Positions 51,388 to 63,300 of a stretch of DNA of 64,000 nucleotides are shown piece after piece; within the stretch, counting starts at the first letter, position 1, and each line of letters starts with the position of its first letter. The notes below the pieces were generated by a model. The model did not search any database. It saw nothing but the letters and a program-made list of their open reading frames with translations, and had not been told where the DNA came from. Position numbers and translations under genes: made by a program. Source of the stretch: Nocardia macrotermitis (GTDB lineage: Bacteria; Actinomycetota; Actinomycetes; Mycobacteriales; Mycobacteriaceae). The stretch is from NCBI RefSeq assembly GCF_009604405.1, contig NZ_WEGK01000013.1, forward strand, positions 186,001-250,000. The letters are read 5' to 3'.

Positions 51388-54300
51388 CTATCGCGACTCG
51401 GTCGACGGTAGCCACGGGGGTGGCTGCGGGCCGCTGGATTCGGGCAGGTGTCCGTCCTGAGATTCGGTATCTCCAGGGGGGAGCAGGATGTCGGCGTTGA
51501 TGAGCAGAACGCCGGTGGCTGGGTGGCGCATCAGCGTGGTGATCCGATACCGGGTGCCCCGTGGAAACAGGAGTTCGTTGGCATCGGGCACGTTGCTGCG
51601 CGACCCGATCCACAGGCCGTGGGCACCGACCGGGACGATGAGGGACAACCAGGCCGTGAATTTCTGACCTGCGGGCATGATGATCAGGTGGCGGTCGACC
51701 GCGGTGGACAGGTAGCCCGGTTCGGTTTGCACGGTACCCGCGAGCAGCGCCGGATCGCGGTCGCCCAGCGGTTCACCGTCCGAGGCCAGCAGGAAAGTGG
51801 TTTCGAACAGGCCACGTTGGACCTCGATCGGCTCGGTGAGCGGTATGGGTCGGCGAGTGGCTTCGTCCAACAGTTCGATCTGTCTGCGCACACTGGTGCT
51901 GCGCGCCGGCAGGCCGAGGTAGCGCTGGTAGATCTTCTGATACTGCTCCGCATGGACGCTGTTCTCCTCGATGACACGCAGTGCACGCTCCGGGTCCGGG
52001 CTCTCGAGGAGCGCACGCAGTTTCTGCCAGGTTGCGGACGCCCGGGTCGGATCGGGAATTGCTTGGCCCACAGCAGTTTCCCCGCGCTGATACCAGGATG
52101 TCAGTGCGGCGAGCGACAGCTGGTCCGACCCGGTCAGCTCGGTCAGCAACCGCTTCATGGCGAGAACAGCGGCGAACCGGTCGAGGCCCAGTTGCAGCTC
52201 GGCGTCGGGGTTGCGCAATGTCCCGTTGGGGATCGGACGGCGGTCGTAAGCCCAGACAGCGTGTTGTTGTTCCGGAGTGAGTTCGTGCCACCGGGCCATT
52301 CTGGTTTCACCGAAGTTCACCCCGGCGGCGGTGGTGTCGAATACCCGGATGCCGTCGAGGTTGAGATGTCCGATGCCGGGTCCGTGGGCGTCGAGCCCGG
52401 TGGAGATGGGTGGCAGTGGCGTATGGCCGGGCGGTAGTGCGAATGCCGCCGGGCTGTGTAGTTGTTCGGGGGCGATGGTGAACAGGGTGCCGTCGGGTTC
52501 GGTCGCGATGAGCGTGTGTTCCGGGTTCTCGGGGTCGATGTGTAGCAGGGCGAACGGTGCGTCGGATGCGCCGTGCTGGTGGAGCCCACGAGCTGTTTTG
52601 GGGTGCAACACGATCAGATTGAGCGCGAGCGCACGTGCTGCGATGGGGAGGACGAGTGTGGCCAGGCCGTCCGTGTCCATCTGCGGGTTGTCCAGAACGT
52701 TGGCGAGGTGGAAGTATCCGATTTGCCGGTATTGATGGAATTGCTGGTTGAATTGTTGCCGCTGCTGTAGTTCGGCGTCCCACTGTTCGGATGTGAGGTT
52801 TCCGGCGTCGTGGTCCTTCTCGACAGCGGCGCGGCGCACTGTTTCGCGCCGGTAGATGACACCGAGTTGTGGTGGGTCGAACAGCCCGTTGAATTCGACG
52901 GTGTGCTGGCGCATTTGCTGGGCGACTCGGCGACGCGCATCGCTCGCGGTGAGGTGGCCGGACAATCGTGATAGCGCCTCGAACACGCGGTTTCCGGCGT
53001 TGGTCAGCGGCACCCATTGCGGCGTGGGATTGTCGGGCGACTGTTGCGGTTCCGCTGTCGCCGGTGGGGGTGTGGCTGGGGCGGAGGTGCGGGGTGCGCC
53101 CGGCGCGAGGGTCGTGGGTGGTGTCGCGCCGGTGCTGTTCGGTTGCCCGCCGGTATGGGCCCGGAGGCCGGCGGCGTACGCACCAGGGCCGTTCGCGGTG
53201 ATCATGTAGAACTTCGACATGTGCTCGAGGCCGACGGCGACGATGCCGGTGCGTTTCGGGGTGGGTACCGTCGGCCATGCGTGGAAAGTGCCGGGTTCGT
53301 GGATCCGAGGGTTTCGGCCGGGGACCTTCTCCAGAACGCTGCCCGAGGGCAGCAGGTGGTACTCGGTGCGGTCGGGTAGCCGCCAGGCTTGATGATCGCG
53401 CATGACCCGGTGTTCGATGCCTTCGGGGGTGCGGGTGTAGCGCTCGCCGTTGGCCGAGAGGCCGATGATCGTGTTGTCGGGGGCGCGGCGGTATTCGGTT
53501 GCGCCGGCGGGGGTGAAGAAGTCGGTGACGATGTCGTGTAGCCGTTCGCCGGGGCCGCGGCCGGTCCGAGGATCACCGACGCGGAAGTAGGTGATGTCGC
53601 GGGCGGAGTCGTGGCGGTAGCGAACGCCGTTGTCGTCGATGTATCCGGTGCCGCCGGGGTCCAGGCGGAGTTCGATTCCTGGGATCGTCCACCGGAACCT
53701 GTGGTTGTCGTCGTGCGGGTTCTCCAGGATCAGCCGGACGGGTTCACCGGTGTGCGGATCGTATTCGAGGCCCAAAACCGCGTAGGTGTGCTTGCCGTAC
53801 AGGCCCGGCACCATTGTGGCGTTCTCGACACCGGGCCCGAACGCGTGCGTGTCGATGAGTACCGTGGCCCCGCGCTTCAACAGGTATTCGATGCGTCGTA
53901 AGAATGCTGTCGCCGCTGTTTTCTGGACGTCGGACTGTAGGGCGCCCAGTCTGCCGCCGCTGGTCACCTGACGGTGGTAGTCGGTCACGGCGGCTTTCTC
54001 CGCCTGCCATTTCGCCGGGAGGACATCGTTCAGATATCTCTGGAATACCGCGGCGGCGTTGCGTTCCTCGCTTTGCTGGTAACGGTTCCAGGCGAGTTCC
54101 AGGGCAAGCCCGCCTTGGTGGACCTGCTGGAGCCGTTGGTAGTCGGCCGCCCGCCGTGCGTTGGCTTGTGCGTGCCAGTGTTCGTAGTGTCCAGGGAATT
54201 CGTCGATGAACTGCGAATCGGCGTTGGGGCCCAACAACTTCCGCAGCTCGTTCGGGCCGAGTCGGAACGGATGCAACACCCGCTCCGAACCGACGGGCGT

Positions 54301-57300
54301 CGGGCGCGGCGTTCCGGTTCCCGCTTCGTAGTACTCCCGGCCGAGACGTTCGAGAACCATGCCGGGTGGGAATCCTGCGGCCGAATAACCGTCGGAGGCG
54401 ACGAATCGTTGTAGGAAGGCTTTCTCGATCATCACTGCCCAGATCGGCTTGCCGACTTCGTGGTGAACGCTGTGCGGGCTGTCCCAGCGTTGTTTTTCCA
54501 CCCGTACCCATTCGGGTTTGCCGTCGATGAAGAAGCGGACCCCGGCCGTGCCGTCCTTGTAGTCGGTGAGCATGTCCAGGATCGCTTGCGGATGGTCGTT
54601 GACCATTACCTTCAACGGTGCCAGCAGCGAACAGGTATTGGCCCCTCTCTGCTGGAGGTCCTCGGGGTGGATTTCGGGTGTGCCGTCCTTGGAGATGTGG
54701 AACAACGGGTGGTCGTGCAGATCGATGAGCCTGGGCAGGGCCGGAATCACCTCGTTGCCGCCGGTGACCGCGATCCAGTCCTGCTCCCCGGGCAGTTTGA
54801 TCCATCGTGAGGTGCTGTTTCGGGGGGTGGCGATCACGGGTGTGCCGGCGGGCACGGTCCGGATCGTCGGTGTGCCGGTCGCACTCGAGATTCCGGCGAT
54901 ACGGGTCTGTCCACCCGGCAGGTTCCAGTGGAGCATGCCGGTAGTGCTGCCCGGTGCGTCCGGTCGGAAGTGTGTGGTGATGTCCAGCAGTGCGGTGGGT
55001 AGGTAGGTCATCAGCCCCGTCGGGCCCTGGTAGCGGTAATGGAGGCCCTTGCCCGGAATTTCACCGACGGTGACGTGCATGGATCCGGAGTTGTAGAACC
55101 GGTGCGCGTCACCGGCGTAGTCGAGGAGTGTCAGTATGCGGTCCCCGCCCGGCGCCTTCGGTCCAGGCAATTCGACCGGTAAGGGGAGCTTCGGAAACTT
55201 TTTGTCTTTGTCCTCGCGAGACAGGTTCTCCAGGCGCTCACCGACATCCAGTGGTTTCGGTTTCAGCAAGGACCAGTCGAAGGTCTTCGGGAATTCCGGC
55301 CGTTGTGGTGGGGTATCTGTCACCGGGACCGGGTTCGTGGACAACTGCTGGTCCAGGTGATCACCGAAAACCGTCTGTTCTTCGCTGGCAACGACAGTGG
55401 GTGTCGGCTGGGGGGCCGTCGCGTCCGCAGGGGTGTCGTTGGGGGACGCGGTTGTCAGTGCGGCGAGCGTGCCACCCGCTGGGGTGTCGGTGTGGGTGGT
55501 GTTGGTGGGGGCGCGGGGCATGGCGGATGTGCCCTGGCTGCTCGATTCTTCGCCGAAGCCGCCGGTGTCCAGGTACTTCGTGTTCGTACGGACCACGACG
55601 GGGTCTTGTGGTCCGTACAGGGCGTGCGCGCCCGGCCCGCTCATGTACAGATTCTCGAGTTTTGTCACGTGTTCGGGGGCGAGGGCGATGATGCCGCCGC
55701 GTCGGGGGAAGGTGGTGTCGGGTGGATCGATGCGGGTCGGGTCCAGCCGGGGCGGTTGGCCTGGTTGGCGGATGTATTTGGTGGTGCGGTTTTTGTGGGT
55801 CCAGTATTCGGTCTGGTCGCGGTCTTTGCGGTAGTGGCTGCCGTCGGGGTTGTGTTGTTGGATGGTGCCGTCGGGTGCGCGGTGGTAGCGGGTGGTGTCG
55901 GGGGAGTAGCGGTAGATGTTGTGGTCGGGGTCGTGGCGTTCTTGGGTGCCGTCTTTTCTGGTGATGTAGCGGGTGCCGTCGCGGGCTATGCGGTAGTGGC
56001 CGCCGTGGCCGTCGGGGTGGTAGTTGTTGCCGCCGGGGTCGAGGCGGAGTTGGATGCCGGGGATGGGGGTGGGTAAGCGGCGGTTGTGGTTCCAGGGGTT
56101 CTCGATCAGGATCCAGATCGGTGTGCGGTTCGCATCGCGTTCGACGTTCACAGCCGTGTACGCGTGGTCGCCGATCAGACCCGGTACTGCGGTCTTGTTT
56201 TCTCGTCCTGCACCGAACGGGTGGGTGCCGACGATTACTGTGGTGCCGCGTTGTAGTGCGTGGTCGATGCGTTCGGCGATCGCGTGTGCGGCGGCGGCCA
56301 GGTGGGTGGGCAGGATTCGGTGTTCGGGGGGGCCTTCTTGGGTGGTTTTGAAATATTCTGTGAGGGCGCGTTTTTCGTCGTCCCACTGGTTGGGGTAGCG
56401 GCGGTCCAGGTAGCCGCGGAACCCGGCGGGGGTTGTGATGCTCTCGGTGCGGTCGTACTCTGCCCAGGCTGCGTCGATGGCGGCTTTGTTCTCTTTCGGG
56501 ATGGTGTTGATGCGCTGTTTCGCCGCCTCATACTTCGGCATGGCCTCCTGGTGCCAGTGTTCGAAGCTATCCGCGATCGTGCGGGCGAATTCGAAGTCGG
56601 CTGCGGGCATATCGTTCTGGGTGCGGTCCGAGTGCACGCGTTCGCGGGTCAGGAAGTCGCTGACCAGGTTGTGCAGGGTGTACATGTCGAAACGCAGCGG
56701 GTGCAGGAAGGTGCCGTCGTTCACCGTGCGGACCGGTTGTGCCCGCCCGGGTTGTTTGATCTCCACTACTTCGCCCTGTGCGGGATCGTATGTGTTGTAG
56801 CTCGTCGGGGCCTGGTGGAAACCCTTGCCCAGAATTGCGGCGACCACGCCCGCCGGGGCTCCGGTGTTGAGGCCGTGGTAGTCGTTGCCGCCGCCGAACC
56901 GCATGGCGTATGCCTTTTCGATGATGCTGGGCCACAAGGGTTTTCCGGTCTGGTGGTAGGCGAAGTACCCGATATCGGTGCCCGGGTGGACGTAGATCGA
57001 CTTGTGGACGGGTACCCAGATGTATTCCCAGATGAGCTCGTCTTTGGTCGAGGCCGGGCTCTTGACGCGGAATCGGACGCTGACGGTGCCGTCGTTGTTG
57101 TCGTGCAGGATGTCGCGGATCGCCTGTTTATCGACCGTGGCCTTGGCCTTGAGATTCGTCAGCAGCGCACAGTCCCCGGCGGCGCCTTGGCCGACGTCCT
57201 CCGGTTGTGGCTCGCCGCTGGGGCCGTAGAGGTCCTCTCCGCTGCGGTCGATCAGCTGCGGCAGTCTTGGTAGCACCAACTCGTGGGCCTCGACCCGCAC

Positions 57301-60300
57301 CCACGTCGGGTCTTCGGGCGCCTTGAGCCATCGCGAGGTTCCAGGCCCGGGTCTGGCCACTATGGTGCGCCCGTGCGCGACATGCAGGGCTTTCTCCGCG
57401 CCGGTCACGTCGGTGCCGATGAATCGGGTCTGGCCGTACGGGACGTCCCACGTCAGCGTGCCGAACTCGGCGGTGGGGTCGGGCGGCGTGAAAGTGAAAC
57501 CCTCGTCCTGGTCCGCCAATGCCGCGGGCAGGTCCAGTTCGTTCCCGTTCGCATCGAACTGGACCCGGTAAACGTCTTTGTCGGGGAGGAATTTCGCCTT
57601 CGCCGCTCCGGTGATTTGCAGGTGGTGTCCCGTGCCATCGAGCGCGACGAGGGTCAGGATCTCTCCGGCCAAGGGAAGGCTGGGCCTGGGCATCATGACC
57701 GGTATGCCGGGGGGCGGGAACTGGGTCGGTCGCTGGGTCGGGGGTGCGGGGATCGTCTCGTCGAGTTGTGTGCGTTCGGGGTCGGTGGTGCCGTCGGGGA
57801 GTTCGAAGCCGAGTTTTTCCAGGATGTCGTGGCCGAAATTGGTTCGGAGACTGTCGAACTCGGTCGGGGTCGTGGGTTCGTCGAGGTCCATCGTGTCGTC
57901 GGTGGTCTCGGTCGCCGGGCGGGTGGGGAACGCCTCGGGGTTGTCCAGGTTCGCGGGGCCGATGCCGTCGGCGTCCATGGCCAGGCTCAATCGTGGTGTG
58001 TCGTCAGCGGACGCGTGCAGCAGCAGGAACGGTGGGTTGAATCTGCCGAGTACAGCGTCGGGGGTTCGGTCCGGGTGGGTGTGGTCGGTCCGGTCCGGGT
58101 ATACATCGGAGGTCCCGTCCGGGTGCTGCACGATGATGCTGAGTCCTGATGCCAGGGCGGTGAGGGGGATCAGCAGGCCCAATAGGTGGTCGGTGGGGGC
58201 GTGGGGGTTGCGTAGCAGTTCGATGAGGCGTCGGAGATCGGTGCGTCGCCAGTGTTCGAGTTCGTCCTCGAACTTTTCACGCACGACGGCTTCGTTGTCC
58301 CACGCCTCATCGCTCAGCTTTCCGGCGTGATACTGCGCGTCGGCGTGTGCGCGGCGGTCCTGGTCGGACTGGCGGATCTGCTGGAGGTGGGGTGTCGCGT
58401 TGAGTATTGATCGCAGCGTGGCGGAGTACTCGTCGTAACGCTCCTCGAAAAGCTCGTGCATCCGGTCGGCGAGTAGGCGGCGTACCCGCTGTGCACCGAT
58501 GTGGCCCTCCCATCGAGCCAATGCTTCGAACAGCTGATTCCCGTTGTCCGGCAACATATCCCAGCGGACCGGTTCGGGTGCGTCGAGGTCCTCCATGGTG
58601 GTGGTGGGGCTGGGTTCGCGCGGTTGCGGGTGATCGTTCGGGTCCGGTTCGGGTGCGTCGGTGTGGGTGGGTGTGGGTGTGGCCGCGGCATCGTCCAGCA
58701 TGAAGAAGGCCTCGACCGGGTCTTCGGTATTCACGGTCGATGCCGGGGGACCGGTGATGTCGCCGGCCGCGGATGCGGGAGCCTGGTCGGTCGGAGTGTC
58801 GGCGTCCGGTGGTGCGCCGATGAGGGTGTTGCCGAGTGTGATGAGGCCGGTGGGGGGGTGTTCGGGGATGGTGTCGCGGTTGCCTTCGGGTGTGAATACG
58901 GCGGTGGCGATGGCGCGTGTGGGTGGGGGTGTGTAGTCGGTGAAGGGGATGTCGGGGCCGGTGGTGGCGGGGTCGTGGACCTTGATGGTTCCCTTGTCGT
59001 TGTAGTAGACGGTGGTGTGTGCCCCGATGCCGAGTTCGTTGTTGCCGGTGGTGTATTGGTCGATGACCAGGGCGAGGGCGCCGTCTCCGAGGCGGTTGAG
59101 GAGGTTTGTGATGTCGGCGCGCTTCTGGGCGTCGACGGTTTGTAGCGGTGTACCGATGATGGTTTGGAATTTTTGTCCGGTCATGCCGGTGAGGGGGTTG
59201 TGTTCGTTTTCGGTGGGTGTGGTGAAGGGGGGTTGGGTCTTGCGGTCGATGAAGTGTTTTTCGGTGAATTGCATGGCCAGTGGTGCGCAGTTGGGGCGTG
59301 GGATCGCCGCTATTTCGGCTTCGGTGATTTCCTGGGTGGCTCGTGATCGGGCTGCGGCTACGAGTTTTGCGAGTCCTTGCGGGCTGAGATCTTGATCGAT
59401 TCCGAGTCGTTTTTGTAGCGCTTTCAGTGACTGATCCACATCAGTGCGGGTGGGGTACTTGGAATTGGTTTTCTGTCGGATGGCTTTTGCGATGTCTATG
59501 CCGGATTTGTATCCGGCGGTGACGTAGCGCAAATATGTGCGTTGGTTGTTCAGGATCGAGATGTCCCTGACGCGTGCACCCTCGGTGGGGGCGAGTCGTC
59601 GGACGAGGTCTGCGGGTGGGTGCGGGGCCTCGAATGCGCCGACTGTTTGTACCTGGCTTGTGGTTGGTGTGGGGTTCGGTGCGGTGGGGAAGCTGGCGGT
59701 TGGGATGTGGTCGGGGGTGTGTTTGCGTTTGCCGAGGGTGTTCGTGGTCGGTATGTGGGTGTCGCGGTGTGGGGTGGAGCCGTCGCTGCTGCTGGTGCTG
59801 TCGCGTATTTCTGCTGGGGTGATTTCCTGGGCGGCCCGTGATCCGGCTATGGCTACGAGGTCTGCGAGACCTTGCGGGCTGAGATCTTGATTGATTCCGA
59901 GTCGTTTTTGTAGCCCTTTCAGCGAATTATTCACCTCAGCGGCGTGGGGGTGCTTGGATTTGGTTTTCTGTCGGATGGCTTTTGCGATGTCTTTGCCGGA
60001 TTTGTATCCGGCGAAGACGTAGAGCAAATAGGTCCGTTGGTTGTTCGCGATCGGGGTGTCCCTGACGGTTGGGATGGAGCCGTCGCTGCGGCTGCCGGCG
60101 CCGATTCGGCGAGCGCGGACTTCGGCGATGTCACCGTAGGTGAACATGCCCAGGTCCGCGGCCATCTTACCGAGGTCGGGCCGGGTGCTGCTCTCGAGGG
60201 AAGCCAGGTTCTTCAGGTTCTTTCTGACCTTGGATATCACACTTCCCACCGCCGATTCGGTGATGTTCACATACTCGGAAGCTCCGGTGTTCTGGAGGGC

Positions 60301-63300
60301 GTTTTTGATGGCGAGGTCGCTGCCGTATTCGGCGGCTGCGTACAGCACAACTGTGCGCTGGTGGGCGGTGGCTGTGTATTCTTTGCCGCCCGGGAGTGTG
60401 ATCTTCTTGTCGTGGGTGAATACGAATGTGTCCGGGTCGAGCCGTTCGGTGAGACGTTCGACGAGGGCATTTTCTGCTTCGCTGAACGTGGGGGCGGCCC
60501 GTTGTCCGGCCGCCATCAGGAGGTATTGGAGTCCTGCCGGGCCGGTGTTCGGCGTGAGTCCCAGTCGCAGTTGTAGTTCTGCCAGCGAGTCGTTCACTGT
60601 GCCGGCCTCCGTGTGGAGGGGCGGGTCGTGTTTCTCGAGGGCTTTTGCGATAGCCGCGCTGGAGGTGTATCCGGCGGTGTAGAGCAGGTATGTGCGTTGA
60701 TCGCCTTCGATCAGGACATGCCCGGCGGGCACGGTGACCGTGTCGCGGTCGGATTGTGCGGTGGGCTGGTCGTTCGACGCTGTGATCGGCTCCCGGGCGG
60801 ACGGGTCGAGGTCTATCTGGTCGGCGTGTAGTGCGGGTGCTGTGCGGTCGGGCGTATCGGCTGCTTGTGCCTGGTGTGTGGTTGGCGTGGGGGTATTGGT
60901 GGTGTCGGGTATCGGGTTGCTGGTGTCAGGCGTGGATGTATCGGCTGCTGGGGCGGGGTTGTCCGGGCCGAAGTATGCGTCGAGCTCGGATGGATCGATG
61001 GTGATGTCGTCGGGTAGGTCCGAGTTGAAGAAATCGTCGAATACTTCCGAGAATTCGTCCTCGGTCGCGGGGATGCCGGTGGTGGTATCGGTGTTGTGGG
61101 GAGGTGCGCGTGTGGCGGTTGTGTCGAGGTTCGTTGTGTAGTCGAAGTTGTAGGTGGGGGTGTTGGGTATTGTGAATGGGCTGAATATTCCAGGCCATTC
61201 CGTATCCATTGTGAGGAATCCGGTCGGGAAGGGGGAGAATTCGGCTGGGAGGGTGGAGAATTCGTCGATATTCATCGGTTCGCCGTCGAAGTGCATCGAT
61301 ATGATTTCGGTGGGGATGTGGAAATCGTGGGGTAGGGCGATGTTCATCGAGTTGTCGGTGTGGTCGAGCGTGATGATGGCGTTGTCGGGCAGGGTGAGGT
61401 CGTCGAGTTGGGGTGTTGGTTCGGTGGTGTCCTCGGTCGGGGCGATGGTCATCGGTTCGTCGGCGGTGTCCTGCGTGGGTGTTGGGAGATCGAATTCGTC
61501 GGTGTTGTTCTGGGGGACCGTCCCTGTCTGCTTGGCCCACGTGACGAGTGCGGCGCGCCCCGCATTGCGAATGAGCTGAATTCCTACTTTTTTGCGGAGT
61601 TCTTTGAAACGGTTTCGCACCACCCATTCGGTGACGTGCTCGTATTCGGGATTGTCGGGATCATCGAGTTCATGAAGCATAGTCACGATCTCTTGGTCGG
61701 TGTATCCGGCGACGAGGTACGGCAGGAATGTGCGTTGATCTTCGTTGAGTTTAATGCTGGTGCCGGTGTAATAGTTGTTCTGGTTGTGGCGTATGTGGAT
61801 GGTGGGTTGGTCGGGTTTGTTGTGGTAGTGGTGTCGGGTGCCGTCGGGGTGTTCGATGGTGACGTTCGCCGTTCGCATGAGTTCGGCCGTGGCGACCAGG
61901 ACCAGGGGGGTGTCGCCGTGGCCGAGTAGGTGGGTGCCGGTGTCGGCGTAGGGGGCGTCCAGGTCGCGGAGCGCGGTGATTTCGTCCTCGAGTATGCGGT
62001 CGCGTTCTTCGGCGAACCAGGTCTCGGGCTGTGGCGTGTCGGCCGTGACCGGGAGTGTCTGGTGGCGGGCCAGTTCGGCGATGCGCTTGGCATCGAGGCT
62101 GTCGTTGGTGATGCGTTCGCGGTAACGGTCTCGGTTGTTTTCGAGGTGTTCGACGAGTCGTCGGCGCATCTGCCGTGGGTCGTCGTAGCCCGCTGCTCGG
62201 GCCGCGGTGGCGAGGAGTGGTGAGGGGTGTGTGCCAGGTGCGACGTGTTTCCAGTTCACCGGTGGGGTGCGGGTGGTGTTGGTGGATGTGGGCGTGGCGG
62301 GTGTGTGGATGAGAATGGCGGTGATCTGGGTGCGGTCGAGGGTGCCGAGTGTTTCTCGGATCAGAGCATTGGCGGCGGCGGTGGCGGTGGTCCAGTGGTG
62401 GGGTTCGCCGGGTGTGGACAAGTGGATGCGGGTTCCGGGAGGGAGTTCGTTGTGGGCGAGCCTGCGTGAGAGCTCGTCGATGTGGACTGCTTCGAATCCG
62501 TGTGCCCGCCCCGCGGTGGGTGCGTTGGTGTCCCCGGGTGCGTCGAGTGCGGTGTCGCCGGTGTCGCTTCGGGTGAGCTCGCCTGTCTGCTTGGCCCACG
62601 TGATGAGGTCGGTGTGTCCCGCAGTATAAGTGGTCGCGGTCCCCGCTCGTGTGCGGAGATCGTGATGCGCGAATCCCAGTGATTCGAGGGTGGCGCGCGC
62701 GAACTTGGGATCAGGATCGCCGCTTTGTCGGAAGGTTTCCACGATCTTCTCGTTGGATTCGCCGGCGACGAGGTGTGACAGGTATGCGCGTTCGTAATCG
62801 TTGAGGGTGATGGTGGTGCCGGTGTAGTAGGTGCCGTTGCGGTCATGGCGGATATGAATTGTGGGTTGGTCGGGTGTGTTGCGGTAGTGGTGTTGGGTGT
62901 GGTCGGGGTGTTCGACGGTGAAGTTCGTTTTCGGGGCGAGATGCATTGCGGCGACGAGGACCAATGGGGTGTTGCCGTGGCCGGTGAGTCGGTACTGGTT
63001 ATCGATGTAGCGGCTGTCGGTGGTGTGGAGCGCGGCGATTTCGTCGGTGAGTATTCGGCGCATTCGTTCGACGAGCCCGGGTGTGAATTGTTCGAGGTGG
63101 TCCGGGGCGGTGGGGGATTGGTCGGGGTGAGTGTCCAGGAATTCCTGGTGCACGCCGGGGCGATCTTCGACTTTTCCGTCGAGGATGTCGTTGGTGATGA
63201 GTAGGTAGTAGTAGGAGAAGTTCTCCCGGAGGTGGTCGGCGAGTCGTCGACGCATCTGGTTCGGGTCGTCCTCGGCCGCTATTCGTGCCGCTGCGGCGAT

